DNA of 64,000 nt from Streptacidiphilus jiangxiensis (GCF_900109465.1 NZ_FOAZ01000014.1:186001-250000), one strand, 5' to 3'. Counted from the first letter of the stretch, positions 24,180 to 33,165 are shown. Notes: generated by a model not told the origin, from the letters alone. Program-made: numbers and translations.

Positions 24180-25964
24180 GTGAAAGGCAAGCGAACAGGT
24201 CTACGGAGTGCTGTGGGTGCGATTCTGGCCGTCGCCGCGGTGCTGTGGTCGCTCGCAATGCCGGCACAAGCGTCCACGCCGATTCCCGCCACTCTCTACC
24301 AACTCCCGGGAACCGCATCGTGCACGAAGTCAGTCACCAACTGCGTTCTCTACCCGAAGGCGGCCGCGCTGCCGAGCGGGCGCCTCGTGGCGGCATTCGA
24401 GAAGTCGACGGTGACGAGCTCGGGCTCCGCCGACGGCCAGACGATCCCGATCTACAAGAGTGACGACAACGGCACGACGTGGCAGCATCTGACGGATGTC
24501 GAGGCGCCGGCCTACGCCTCGTCGAACTCCGCCTATGCGCAGTACGTCAGCAACTGGACCAACCCGTATCTCTACGTGCTCCCGCAGGCGGTCGGCAATC
24601 TCGCTTCCGGCACCTTGTTGATGGCCACCGTCGTGTCCGGCGACGACCACAACTACCTGGACCAGAAGACCGGCAACCCCAATTACACGCCGACACACGA
24701 CGGCGACCGCAACAACACGGCCATTGCGCTCTACTCGAGCACGGACTCGGGTTCGACGTGGAACGTCGTGAACGTCATCACCACCGGCGGCTGGTCGAAC
24801 GGGCTCAACTACCCGGCGACGGCCAATACCTACCACCAGAGCGACCCCGTGTGGGAACCGTATCTGCTGGTCTACGACAACCAACTCGTCGCCTACTACT
24901 CAGACGAGAACGACTACACCGGATATGACCCGACAACGGGTGCTCCGACGCTCGACCCTCACAACGCCACGACCCCGGACGCGGGTACACAGATCCTGGC
25001 CCACCGGACCTGGGACGGCGTCGCTTCGTCGTGGAGCAGCCCGGTCGTCGACGTCTCCGGAACGACGATCACCAACTCCTCCGGCTACAGCGAGATCGGC
25101 GGTGGTCGGCCGGGCATGACCAACGTCGTCCGGACCAGTGACGGACAGTGGATGATGACCTTCGAGTACTGGGGCGGCGGCGACAACGTCCGCTACAAGA
25201 TCGCAAGCGATCCGCTGCACTTCTACTCGGTGGGCGGTGTCGCGGGCACCGGTATCACCTCGCTTCCGGTGACGTCGGGGTCCGGTTCCCTGGCGCGCGG
25301 GGGCAGCCCGGTGCTCCTGCGGCTGCCGAACGGGCGGATCCTCTTCAACGCCGCAGGCAGCGGGGATGTCTGGACGAACGCCGGTGGGAGCAGCAGTGGC
25401 GCGTGGACCGAGCAGCACACCACGATGCCGTCGGCCTACAGCCGCAGTCTGACCTACGTCCCCGGTACGGGCCGGGTCGAGATCGTCGGCGGCACGACCA
25501 CGATCTCCTACGCCGACACCGACTTCGGCAGCTCGGTCGGTGCGTACGACAGGCTCGTCAACGTCAACAGCGGCAAGAGCCTCGGCGTGTTGGGAGCGGA
25601 CCTGCTCGACGGGCAGAGCGTCGTGCAGTGGACCGGCAACGCGTCGGCCGACCAGCTGTGGCACGTCACGGATCTCGGCAACGGATACGACACTCTCCTC
25701 GACAAGAACAGCGGTCGGGCCCTGGGCGTCTGGCAGGCCGGTACGGCAAGCGGCGCGAACGCCGTGCAGTGGGTCCAGAACGGCAGCAACGACCAGCAGT
25801 GGCGTCTGGTGGCCGTCGGCTCCGACTACGAGCTGGTGAACCGGAATTCCGGCCTCGCCCTCGGCGTCTCCGGAGCGTCGACGGGAGACGGCGCGCAGAT
25901 CGTCCAGCAGGCGTACACCGGCGCGACCTCCCAGCTCTGGTCCCTGGTTCCGGTGTCCTCCTGA
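24180..25964 (+). CDS. secreted GH93-like exo-arabinanase/sialidase-fold enzyme with ricin-type lectin
   Basis: A 594-residue protein from a GTG with GGGAGG upstream, with a signal peptide (1-31). The catalytic part (about 35-450) is a BNR/sialidase-type propeller: PIYKSDDNGTTWQHL, STDSGSTWNVV, then WEPYLLVYDNQLVAYYSDE, RPGMTNVV and MTFEYWGGGDN. The last three blocks recall GH93 exo-alpha-1,5-L-arabinanases; E226 and E329 are candidate catalytic glutamates. Residues about 460-594 are a ricin-type trefoil (NVNSGKSLGV, ADQLWHV, DQQWRLV). It probably trims arabinan-like side chains outside the cell. A sialidase cannot be excluded. Confidence 0.7.
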   Translation: MKGKRTGLRSAVGAILAVAAVLWSLAMPAQASTPIPATLYQLPGTASCTKSVTNCVLYPKAAALPSGRLVAAFEKSTVTSSGSADGQTIPIYKSDDNGTTWQHLTDVEAPAYASSNSAYAQYVSNWTNPYLYVLPQAVGNLASGTLLMATVVSGDDHNYLDQKTGNPNYTPTHDGDRNNTAIALYSSTDSGSTWNVVNVITTGGWSNGLNYPATANTYHQSDPVWEPYLLVYDNQLVAYYSDENDYTGYDPTTGAPTLDPHNATTPDAGTQILAHRTWDGVASSWSSPVVDVSGTTITNSSGYSEIGGGRPGMTNVVRTSDGQWMMTFEYWGGGDNVRYKIASDPLHFYSVGGVAGTGITSLPVTSGSGSLARGGSPVLLRLPNGRILFNAAGSGDVWTNAGGSSSGAWTEQHTTMPSAYSRSLTYVPGTGRVEIVGGTTTISYADTDFGSSVGAYDRLVNVNSGKSLGVLGADLLDGQSVVQWTGNASADQLWHVTDLGNGYDTLLDKNSGRALGVWQAGTASGANAVQWVQNGSNDQQWRLVAVGSDYELVNRNSGLALGVSGASTGDGAQIVQQAYTGATSQLWSLVPVSS

Positions 25965-26001
25965 CCGGCTGACGGCCCCTCGTCCGGAGCCGTCCGAGGC
26001 A

Positions 26002-26045
26002 ACCGCGGCTCCCGCCCAGTCCCCCGACCGGGCGGGAGCCGCGGT
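26002..26045 (+). terminator. strong hairpin terminator after the GH93-like gene
   Basis: A perfect 16-bp stem (ACCGCGGCTCCCGCCC and its complement) with a 12-nt loop, 37 bp after the stop. It separates the enzyme transcript from the lacI-type gene that follows. Confidence 0.88.
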
Positions 26046-26114
26046 CGTTCCGCGTGCGGTGATCCAGGGCCCGCCGGTTGCCTGCGGCCCCCAGGCCGAC
26101 TACGTTGCCGCGAA

Positions 26115-27176
26115 ATGCGAGCGAACGGGTGCCAGGTGACAGATCAGAACGGGGCGCAGCTGGACACCCAGTACGGGCTGCTGACCACGATCGCGGCCGA
26201 AGCCGGCCTTTCGCTGAGCACCGTGTCCAAGGTGGTGCACCGCCGGCGCGACGTCGGCGCGGCCACCCGCGAACGAGTCGAGGGCCTCCTCGCCCGGTAC
26301 GGCTACGTCCGCCCCGGCGAGAACACACCGGCGGGCACCCCGCAGATCGTCGCCGTGTTCCGCGACCTCTCCGGCCCCTACACGCTCGAGGTGGTCCGGG
26401 GTGTCGTCGACGCGGCGGAGGCCCTCGGCGTCGACGTGCTGACCGGGACGACGAGCGTCCGTCCCATCTCCCAGTGGCTGGAGAAGTGCCGCTCCGAGCG
26501 GGTCGCCGGGCTGATCATCGTGATCTCGATGCTCACGGATGAGGACCAGCAGAGCATCGTCGACCACCACCTGCCCGTCGTGCTGATCGACCCGCTCAGT
26601 GCCCCGTCGCAGAACATCCCGAGCATCGGGGTGACCAACTGGGCCGGCGCCAAGGACGCCGTCTCCCACCTGATCCAGCTGGGGCACCGCAGGATCGGGA
26701 TGATCGCCGGTCGGTCGCACTCCCTCACCGGAGCCGCCCGACTCCACGGCTACCGCGCCGCGCTGGAGGAGGCGGGGATCGACTACGACCCCGCGCTCGT
26801 ACGCTCGACGGATTTCGACTTCGCCGAAGCGCTCGTCGTCAGCCGGCGGATGCTGCTCGGTGACGCGCCGCCGACGGCCGTCTTCGCCGCGAGCGACGCC
26901 CAGGCCCTGGGCGTGCTGGAGGCCGCGCGGCAGGCGGGCCTGGACGTACCCGGGGACCTGTCGGTCATGTCCTTCGACGACACCCTCGTGGCCGCGATGG
27001 CCTGCCCGCCCCTCAGTACGATCCGGCAGCCCTTCGAGGAACTCGGCCGTGAGGCGACCCGGATTCTGCTGCAACTCTCCCGGGGCGAACGGCCGGTGTC
27101 CGATCGCATCGAGTTGGCCACGCGCCTGATCCAGCGCACCTCGACCGCCCCGCCGCGCGGCGCCCACACCGGCTGA
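26115..27176 (+). CDS. LacI-family transcriptional regulator
   Basis: A 353-residue repressor. The N-terminal HTH (about 24-48: LTTIAAEAGLSLSTVSKVVHRRRDV) and hinge are followed by a sugar-binding periplasmic-type domain (FRDLSGPYTLEVVRGVVDAAEALGVDVL, HLIQLGHRRIGMIAGRSHS, FAASDAQALGVLEAARQAGLDVPGDLSVMSFDD). Starts at ATG 26115 and GTG 26136 are both possible; neither has a strong ribosome site. Three CGAAAG palindromes sit before the GH93-like gene and the ABC operon on either side, so this protein is the obvious binder. The inducer is probably an arabino- or xylo-oligosaccharide breakdown product (inferred). Confidence 0.93.
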   Translation: MRANGCQVTDQNGAQLDTQYGLLTTIAAEAGLSLSTVSKVVHRRRDVGAATRERVEGLLARYGYVRPGENTPAGTPQIVAVFRDLSGPYTLEVVRGVVDAAEALGVDVLTGTTSVRPISQWLEKCRSERVAGLIIVISMLTDEDQQSIVDHHLPVVLIDPLSAPSQNIPSIGVTNWAGAKDAVSHLIQLGHRRIGMIAGRSHSLTGAARLHGYRAALEEAGIDYDPALVRSTDFDFAEALVVSRRMLLGDAPPTAVFAASDAQALGVLEAARQAGLDVPGDLSVMSFDDTLVAAMACPPLSTIRQPFEELGREATRILLQLSRGERPVSDRIELATRLIQRTSTAPPRGAHTG

Positions 27177-27184
27177 CGCGGGCA

Positions 27185-27197
27185 CGAAAGGTTTTCG
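27185..27197. promoter_or_regulatory. LacI-type operator, imperfect copy (CGAAAG-G-TTTTCG)
   Basis: It matches the 13-bp palindrome with one changed base in the right half. It lies 8 bp after the regulator stop and 74 bp (centre to centre) from a perfect copy, about seven helical turns, a spacing that would allow DNA looping. Confidence 0.6.
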
Positions 27198-27258
27198 CCC
27201 GACAGCCGGCGCCGCGGCGCTCGTTCGCGTGCGCGCAGATGAGCGAGGCCTCCGCTTG

Positions 27259-27271
27259 CGAAAGTCTTTCG
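27259..27271. promoter_or_regulatory. LacI-type operator, perfect copy (CGAAAG-T-CTTTCG) at the sugar ABC promoter
   Basis: A perfect 13-bp palindrome. It overlaps a weak -35-like TTGCGA (27257-27262), which is followed 16 bp later by CAGGAC (27279-27284). Binding would block polymerase. The rest of the 27177-27434 gap shows only the second operator copy. Confidence 0.75.
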
Positions 27272-27434
27272 TAGTCCACAGGACTCGGAGTATTGCCGCC
27301 CTGTTTCACGCACGTTTAGCGTGACGGCACGTCGCGGGCCGGTCCGCCCGGCGCAGCTGAAACGCCGCACCCGGCCCTCCCCGCATCCCCGCGCGAATCC
27401 CGCGGTCACCGTGCCGAATCGAAAGGCCTCCATA

Positions 27435-28718
27435 ATGAACTCCGCGTCCAGAACCGCTCTCACCGCCTTCGTGGTCTGCTCCGCCCTCCTGGCGGCCGGT
27501 TGCGGCTCCTCGGGTGGCAGCTCGGCGAGCTCCCCCACGGGGAACGTCCAGTTCTGGACCATCCAGGACCCCACCAACACGGTGCAGCAGGCCCAGGTCG
27601 ACGCCTTCAACTCGGCCGGCACGGGCAAGGTCTCCATGTCGGTGATCGCCGTCGACGGTTTCAAGGACAAGGTCCGCACCGGCATGGGCTCCTCGCAGAT
27701 GCCCGGCATCTTCTTCAACTGGGGCGGCGGCAGCCTCGACGACTACGTCAAGGCGGGCAAGCTGGTCTCGCTGGACCCGGCCGTCTTCAGGTCCCACTTC
27801 CTGCCCGCCGCCCTGGAGGCCGGGACCGTCGACGGGAAGCTGGTGGGCATCCCCGCCCGCGGAACCCAGCCGGTCTTCCTCTTCTACGACAAGAAGGTCT
27901 TCGCCGACGCCGGGGTACAGCCGCCCAAGACCTGGGCCGACCTGACCCGTCTGGTCCAGGTCTTCACCGCCAAGGGGATCACGCCCTTCGCACTGGCCGG
28001 CAGCGCGACGTCCTCGTGGACCGAACTGATGTGGATCGAGTACCTGGTGGACCGGCTCGCCGGGCCGGAGCTCTTCAAGAAGATCGCCGCCGGGGACTGG
28101 TCCCAGTGGAACGACCCGGCGATCCTCAAGACCGCGCAGATGGTCAAGCAGCTCGTCGACAGCGGCGCCTTCGGCAAGAACTTCGCCTCCGTGAACTACG
28201 GTGCCGGCGGCTCCTCCACCCTGCTGGCCAAGGGCAGGGCCGCGATGCAGTTGATGGGCTCCTGGGAGTACGCCATGCAGCAGGGCGCCGACCCGAACTT
28301 CGCCAAGAACGACCTCGGCTACGTCGCCTTCCCCTCCGTCGACGGCGGCCTGGGCAACCCCGCCGACGTCGTCGGCAACCCGACCAACTACCTCTCGGTC
28401 ACCACCGCCGCGGCGAAGACCACCGCCGTCGACTTCCTGAAGACCACCTGGAGCGACAGCTACGTCCAGGGACTCGTCGCCAAGGGCGAGGTGCCCGTCA
28501 CCGACAACGCCCAGGCGGCGCTGGCCAAGGCGCCGGACCCGGCCTACGCCGAGTTCCAGTACAACCTGGTGCAGTCGGCGCCCTCCTTCACCCAGTCCTG
28601 GGACCAGGCACTCGGCCTGTCCCTGGGCACCCCGCTGCTCACGGAGATCCAGAAGCTCTTCAACGGGCAGTCCAGCCCGCAGCAGTTCGTCAGCGGCGTG
28701 CTCGCCATCAAGCACTGA
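27435..28718 (+). CDS. sugar ABC transporter substrate-binding lipoprotein (family 1)
   Basis: A 427-residue lipoprotein; lipobox LLAAGC gives the lipidated Cys at about residue 23. Family 1 solute-binding features are VQFWTIQDPTNTVQQAQVDAFN, MPGIFFNWGGGSLDDYVKAGKLVSLD, FLFYDKKVFADAGVQPPKTW, and GSWEYAMQ near the middle. It binds an oligosaccharide outside the membrane and hands it to the two permeases. The ATG follows GAAAGG. No ATPase gene is in the operon, which is normal in Streptomyces, where MsiK energises several sugar importers. Confidence 0.92.
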   Translation: MNSASRTALTAFVVCSALLAAGCGSSGGSSASSPTGNVQFWTIQDPTNTVQQAQVDAFNSAGTGKVSMSVIAVDGFKDKVRTGMGSSQMPGIFFNWGGGSLDDYVKAGKLVSLDPAVFRSHFLPAALEAGTVDGKLVGIPARGTQPVFLFYDKKVFADAGVQPPKTWADLTRLVQVFTAKGITPFALAGSATSSWTELMWIEYLVDRLAGPELFKKIAAGDWSQWNDPAILKTAQMVKQLVDSGAFGKNFASVNYGAGGSSTLLAKGRAAMQLMGSWEYAMQQGADPNFAKNDLGYVAFPSVDGGLGNPADVVGNPTNYLSVTTAAAKTTAVDFLKTTWSDSYVQGLVAKGEVPVTDNAQAALAKAPDPAYAEFQYNLVQSAPSFTQSWDQALGLSLGTPLLTEIQKLFNGQSSPQQFVSGVLAIKH

Positions 28719-28729
28719 AAGGCACGCGC

Positions 28730-29659
28730 GTGGCATCCTTGATCGCCGGGCGGACGGCCCGCAGGCAGCAGGCCCGTCCAGTCGCACCCACCCTGGAGCG
28801 GCCGGGGGCGGGCTGGGCCGTGCCCGGTCTGCTGTTCTTCGCCGTCTTCGCCCTGGCCCCCATGGTCGGCGTCCTCTACCTCTCGCTGACCAGCTGGGAC
28901 GGTCTCAGTGCGCCGCAATTCACCGGACTGGCCAACTGGAGCCGCTTCCTGACCGACGGCCAGGTGCTCCAGGCCACCGCGGTCACCGGCGCCCTGCTGG
29001 TCGGCAACATCCTCGTCCAGGCGCCCGTCAGCATCCTGTTGGGCGTCTGGTCGGCCGGACGCCAGCGCAACCGGGCCGTGCTGTCGGCGGTGTTCTTCCT
29101 GCCGCTGCTGCTGTCCACCGCGGCCACCGCGGTCATGTGGCAACAGCTGCTCGACCCGAACTTCGGCCTGCCGGCCCACCTGACCTGGCTGTTCGGCAAC
29201 GCCAACCCGCTGGGCAGCCAGTCCGGCGCGGTCGCCTGCCTGGTGCTGGTCACCAGCTGGCAGTTCGTCCCCTTCCACAGCCTGCTCTACCAGGGCGCCA
29301 CCCGGGCCATCCCGGAGACGCTCTACCAGGCGGCGGCCATCGACGGGGCGGGCCGGGTGCGGCAGTTCTTCCACATCACGCTGCCGCAACTGCGCAACAC
29401 CATGATCACCTCGACCACCTTCATGGTCGTGGGCGGACTCACCGCCTTCGACATCGTGCTGCTGCTCACCAACGGCGGGCCCGGCACGGACACCACGATC
29501 CTGCCGTTCCTGATGTACCAGACGGCGTTCCGCACCTACGACTTCGGCTACGCCAGCGCGATCGCCGGCTTCCTGCTGCTGCTCGCCACCGGTGCGTCCG
29601 TCCTGCTGACCCGGCTCAGCGGCTACGACCGGATGACCGGAACTCTGGAGGGGCTGTGA
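28730..29659 (+). CDS. sugar ABC transporter permease (MalF type)
   Basis: A 309-residue membrane protein from a GTG start with GAAAGG, 11 bp after the binding-protein stop. Six hydrophobic segments and the cytoplasmic EAA-type loop (LYQAAAIDGAGRVRQFFHITLPQL) are visible. The tail LLLTNGGPGTDTTILPFLMYQTAF is typical of carbohydrate-uptake-1 permeases. It overlaps the next gene by 4 bp (GTGA). Confidence 0.94.
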   Translation: MASLIAGRTARRQQARPVAPTLERPGAGWAVPGLLFFAVFALAPMVGVLYLSLTSWDGLSAPQFTGLANWSRFLTDGQVLQATAVTGALLVGNILVQAPVSILLGVWSAGRQRNRAVLSAVFFLPLLLSTAATAVMWQQLLDPNFGLPAHLTWLFGNANPLGSQSGAVACLVLVTSWQFVPFHSLLYQGATRAIPETLYQAAAIDGAGRVRQFFHITLPQLRNTMITSTTFMVVGGLTAFDIVLLLTNGGPGTDTTILPFLMYQTAFRTYDFGYASAIAGFLLLLATGASVLLTRLSGYDRMTGTLEGL

Positions 29660-30474
29660 AGACGCGTCCCAACTACCTGGCGGGAGCCGCCGCCTGCGTC
29701 TGGCTGCTGATCGTCGGCGTCCCGGTGTACTCGCTGCTCTCCGCCGCGCTGCAACCGCAGGACCAGTACACCAACGACGGCCCGCTGGCCCTGCCGTCCA
29801 AGCCGACCTGGGCCAACTTCGACACCGTGCTGCACAGCGGATTTCCCGGGTACCTGTGGAACACGCTCGTGGTGGCGGCGCTGACGGTGGCGCTGGTGCT
29901 GCTGTTCGGCGTGCCGATCAGCTACGCCGTGGTGCGCGGCCGGGGCTGGTGGTCCGGCGGGGTGTTCCGGATCTTCCTGGTGGGCCTGGCCATTCCCTCC
30001 CAGGCGGTGGTGATCCCACTGTTCCTGATCGTCAACCGGCTGGGCCTGTACGACAGTCTCTGGGGCATCGCCCTGCCCACCGCAGCGTTCGCGCTGCCGG
30101 TCACCGTGTTGGTGATCAGCGGCGGCATGCGGGAGATCGACGCCTCCCTCTACGAGGCCATGGCGCTCGACGGCGCCCCGCCGGCCCGGGTGCTGCGGGA
30201 CCTGGTGATCCCGCTCTCCCGCTCCGGGATCGCCACCGCCTCGGTCTTCGCCGCGCTCCAGGCCTGGAACGGCTTCCTCTTCCCGCTGATCATGACGCAG
30301 TCGGAGGGGAGCAAGACCGTCACGCTGGGTCTGTACAACTTCGTCTCCCAGTACAGCGACAACGTGCCGGCGCTGCTGGCCGCCGTCCTGCTGTCGGCCG
30401 TGCCGATCCTCGTCGTCTACCTCTTCGCCCGCCGCGCGCTCGTGGCCGGCCTTGTGGGCGCCGGCGGCAAGTAG
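29656..30474 (+). CDS. sugar ABC transporter permease (MalG type)
   Basis: A 272-residue partner permease, coupled by a GTGA overlap. It has PTWANFDTVLHSGFPGYLWNTLVVA at the start, the EAA-type loop LYEAMALDGAPPARVLRDLVIPLSR, and the C-terminal FVSQYSDNVPALLAAVLLSAVPILVVYLFARR. With the MalF-type subunit it forms the channel. The GH3 gene follows 78 bp later in the same direction. Confidence 0.94.
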   Translation: MKTRPNYLAGAAACVWLLIVGVPVYSLLSAALQPQDQYTNDGPLALPSKPTWANFDTVLHSGFPGYLWNTLVVAALTVALVLLFGVPISYAVVRGRGWWSGGVFRIFLVGLAIPSQAVVIPLFLIVNRLGLYDSLWGIALPTAAFALPVTVLVISGGMREIDASLYEAMALDGAPPARVLRDLVIPLSRSGIATASVFAALQAWNGFLFPLIMTQSEGSKTVTLGLYNFVSQYSDNVPALLAAVLLSAVPILVVYLFARRALVAGLVGAGGK

Positions 30475-30552
30475 CCGCCCGGCTCCCCCTCCCCTCCTCC
30501 ACACCCGCGCCCCCGGGCGCAGCGCCGTGAACGTAGAGAAACGGACCAGACT

Positions 30553-32901
30553 GTGACCATCAGCGACGAACGCCCGAAGACGGGAGAGTGGAACGACCCC
30601 GCCCTTCCCGCGCCCGTCCGCGCCCGGGCCCTGCTCGCGGCCATGACACCGGCCGAGAAGGTCGGCCAGCTCGGCAGCACCTGGCCTGGCCACGAGGGCA
30701 GCGGGGACGTCGCCCCGATGCAGGAGACCTTCCGTGGGGCCGAACCGTTCGACGAGGCCATCAGCGGCGGCCTGGGCCAGTTGACCAGGGTCTTCGGCAC
30801 CAGCCCGCTCACCGCCGAGGAGGGCGTCGAACGCCTGGCCGCGCTTCAGGCGCGCGTCGTCGCGGCCAACAGGTTCGCGATCCCCGCCATCGCCCACGAG
30901 GAGTGCCTGACCGGTTTCACCACCTGGCAGGCCACCGTCCACCCCACCGCGCTCGCCTGGGCGGCTACGTGGAACCCGGCCCTGGTCCGGGAGATGGCCG
31001 CGGCCATCGGCGCGGACATGGCCGCGGTCGGGATCCACCAAGGGCTCGCGCCCGTCCTCGACGTCGTCCGCGACTACCGTTGGGGCCGCGTCGAGGAGAC
31101 GATGGGTGAAGACCCTTATCTCGTCTCGGAGTTGGGCCTCGCCTATGTGCAAGGGCTCCAGTCCGCCGGCGTCGTCGCCACGCTCAAGCACTTCGCCGGC
31201 TACTCCGCCTCCCGTGGCGCACGCAACCACGCGCCGGCCGCGCTCGGCCCCCGCGAGCTCGCCGACGTCATCCTCCCCCCGTTCGAGCGGGCCGTGGTGC
31301 ACGGCCCCGTCCGCTCCGTCATGAACGCCTACAACGACGTCGACGGCACCCCTTGCGCCGCCGACACCCGCCTCCTCACCGACCTGCTCCGCGACACCTG
31401 GGGCTTCACCGGCACCGTCGTGTCCGACTACTGGTCCGTCGCCTTCCTCGCCTCCATGCACCAGGTGGCCGCAGACCTCCCCGACGCGGCCCGACAGGCG
31501 CTGCGCGCGGGCATCGACGTCGAACTCCCGCACACCGCCGGCTACGGGACCGCCCTGGCGCAGATGGCGGAGGACGGACGCATCCCCGCCGAGCTCCTCG
31601 ACCGCGCCGTGCTCCGGGTCCTCACGCAGAAGGCCGACCTGGGCCTGCTGGACCCGGACTGGACCCCCGGCCGGTACCGGGCGGTCGACCTGAACTCCGA
31701 CCGCAACCGCTCGGTCGCCCGGCGCATGGCAGAGCAGTCGGTGGTCCTTCTGGACAACCACACCGGACTGCTCCCGCTGCGGGCCCCCCGCTCCATCGCG
31801 GTCATCGGCCCGGCCGCCGACGACCCGGGCTGTCTGTTCGGCTGCTACTCGTTCCCCAACCATGTCCTCCCCCACCACCCCGAACTCCCCCTGGGCATCG
31901 ACGCGCCGACGATCCTGGACGCGATCCGAGCGGAGTTCCCCGACGCCGAGGTGCACTACACGCCGGGCTGCGCCATCAGCGGGCCGGACCGCTCGGGCAT
32001 CGAGGCCGCCGTGGTGGCCGCCGCAGGCGCCGAGGTGACCGTCCTCGTCGTCGGCGACCGTTCCGGCATGTTCGGGAACGGCACCTCCGGCGAGGGCTGC
32101 GACGTCGACACCCTCCAACTGCCGGGCGTCCAGGAGGAGCTGGCCGATGCGGTGCTGGCCGCCGCGCAGCGCGCCGTCCTGCTCCTGATCTCCGGACGCC
32201 CCTACGCGATCGGCCGCCACGCGGACGCGGCCGAGGCGACCGTGCAGGCGTTCTTCCCCGGCCAGGAGGGCGGCGGCGCTGTCGCGGGTGTCCTCTCCGG
32301 CCGGGTCAACCCCTCCGGCCGCCTCCCGGTGCAGATCCCCGGCGAGAACTCCGGCCAACCCGGCACCTATCTCGCCCCGCCCCTGGCACTGAGGAGCGAC
32401 GGCGTCAGCAACATCGACCCCACCCCGGCCTTCCCTTTCGGCCACGGCCTCTCCTACGGCGTCTTCCGGATCGACGACGTGCGGGCCGACGCCGACGAGA
32501 TCCCCACGGACGGCACCGTGGTGCTGCGGGTGAGCGTCACCAACGACGGGGACCGGACCGGCACCGCCGTGCCGCAGCTGTACCTCACCGATCCGGTGGC
32601 CTCGGTGACGCGACCGGTCCGGCAACTCATCGGCTTCGCCCGGGTGGACCTCGCGGCGGGCGAGACCGCGACCGTCCAGTTCACCGTCTCCGCCGACCTC
32701 GCCGCGTTCACCGGCCGCGACCTGCGCCGACGCGTCGAACCCGGACGGCTGCTGCTGACCGTCGCCCAGTCCGCCGCCGACCGGGGCACCGTGGCCACCA
32801 TCCGCCTCAGCGGAGAGACGCGCTACCTCGATCACCTGCGCGTCATGTCCGCCGAGGCGCGACTGCTCGACCAGGGCCTGTCCGGCGGTCTTGGTGGCTA
32901 G
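30553..32901 (+). CDS. GH3 beta-glycosidase (beta-xylosidase/arabinofuranosidase-like)
   Basis: A 782-residue cytoplasmic enzyme without signal peptide, from a GTG. It has the three GH3 parts: TIM barrel (about 20-330), with the nucleophile D292 in TVVSDYWSVAFL; the alpha/beta sandwich (about 375-580; RMAEQSVVLLDN, LIGR-type GRPYAIGRH, FFPGQEGGGAVAGVLSGRVNPSGRLPVQIP); and a fibronectin III-like end (about 640-715). The SDYW context with MHQVAADLPDAARQAL and AGIDVELP resembles actinobacterial xylosidase/arabinofuranosidase-type GH3. It would hydrolyse imported oligosaccharides. Probably co-transcribed with the importer. Confidence 0.9.
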   Translation: MTISDERPKTGEWNDPALPAPVRARALLAAMTPAEKVGQLGSTWPGHEGSGDVAPMQETFRGAEPFDEAISGGLGQLTRVFGTSPLTAEEGVERLAALQARVVAANRFAIPAIAHEECLTGFTTWQATVHPTALAWAATWNPALVREMAAAIGADMAAVGIHQGLAPVLDVVRDYRWGRVEETMGEDPYLVSELGLAYVQGLQSAGVVATLKHFAGYSASRGARNHAPAALGPRELADVILPPFERAVVHGPVRSVMNAYNDVDGTPCAADTRLLTDLLRDTWGFTGTVVSDYWSVAFLASMHQVAADLPDAARQALRAGIDVELPHTAGYGTALAQMAEDGRIPAELLDRAVLRVLTQKADLGLLDPDWTPGRYRAVDLNSDRNRSVARRMAEQSVVLLDNHTGLLPLRAPRSIAVIGPAADDPGCLFGCYSFPNHVLPHHPELPLGIDAPTILDAIRAEFPDAEVHYTPGCAISGPDRSGIEAAVVAAAGAEVTVLVVGDRSGMFGNGTSGEGCDVDTLQLPGVQEELADAVLAAAQRAVLLLISGRPYAIGRHADAAEATVQAFFPGQEGGGAVAGVLSGRVNPSGRLPVQIPGENSGQPGTYLAPPLALRSDGVSNIDPTPAFPFGHGLSYGVFRIDDVRADADEIPTDGTVVLRVSVTNDGDRTGTAVPQLYLTDPVASVTRPVRQLIGFARVDLAAGETATVQFTVSADLAAFTGRDLRRRVEPGRLLLTVAQSAADRGTVATIRLSGETRYLDHLRVMSAEARLLDQGLSGGLGG

Positions 32902-32937
32902 GCTCCGGAGGCGGGGAACAGCCGGGCCGCCACGACG

Positions 32938-33084
32938 ATGGCCGACCACCTCGTCCCCATCCCCGGCAACCCCGGCCGCGTCGCGCAGAACACCGCCGCG
33001 GCCGACCTTCCCCTCACCGCCGGCGACCTCGCCCGCATCGCCGAGGTCGCTCCTGACGGCGGCATCGGCGGACGCCTGAACTGA
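32938..33084 (+). pseudogene. C-terminal remnant of an aldo/keto reductase
   Basis: The 48-codon stretch MADHLVPIPGNPGRVAQN...AAADLPLTAGDLARIAEVAP..GGIGGRLN matches the last segment of NADPH-dependent aldo/keto reductases. These typically read 'vPIPGt..r..eN..A.d..Lt.edl..i' and end in G.R. The catalytic barrel and the Asp-Tyr-Lys-His tetrad are gone, so this is a truncated leftover. It abuts a transposase remnant on the opposite strand. Confidence 0.65.
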
Positions 33085-33088
33085 CACT

Positions 33089-33160
33089 CCTCTCCGGCAG
33101 GTCCCGCCAGGGGACTCCGGTGCGGATCCGGAACGAGACCCCGTCAATGGGTTGGTGCAG
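33089..33160 (-). pseudogene. N-terminal remnant of an IS5-type transposase (DUF4096 region)
   Basis: Twenty-four codons on the minus strand read LHQPIDGVSFRIRTGVPWRDLPER. This is the hallmark RTGVPWRDLPER segment near the N-terminus of IS5-family transposases of actinomycetes. The start, the catalytic DDE residues and the terminal inverted repeats are missing. Together with the adjacent aldo/keto reductase tail it marks an old insertion/deletion junction between the sugar module and the MFS gene. Confidence 0.7.
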
Positions 33161-33165
33161 CCGGG

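Noticed and set aside
29623-33147. 1174-codon minus-strand frame across the permease and GH3 genes
   Set aside because: It spans two well-supported plus-strand genes and shows only G/D/R/H-rich filler.
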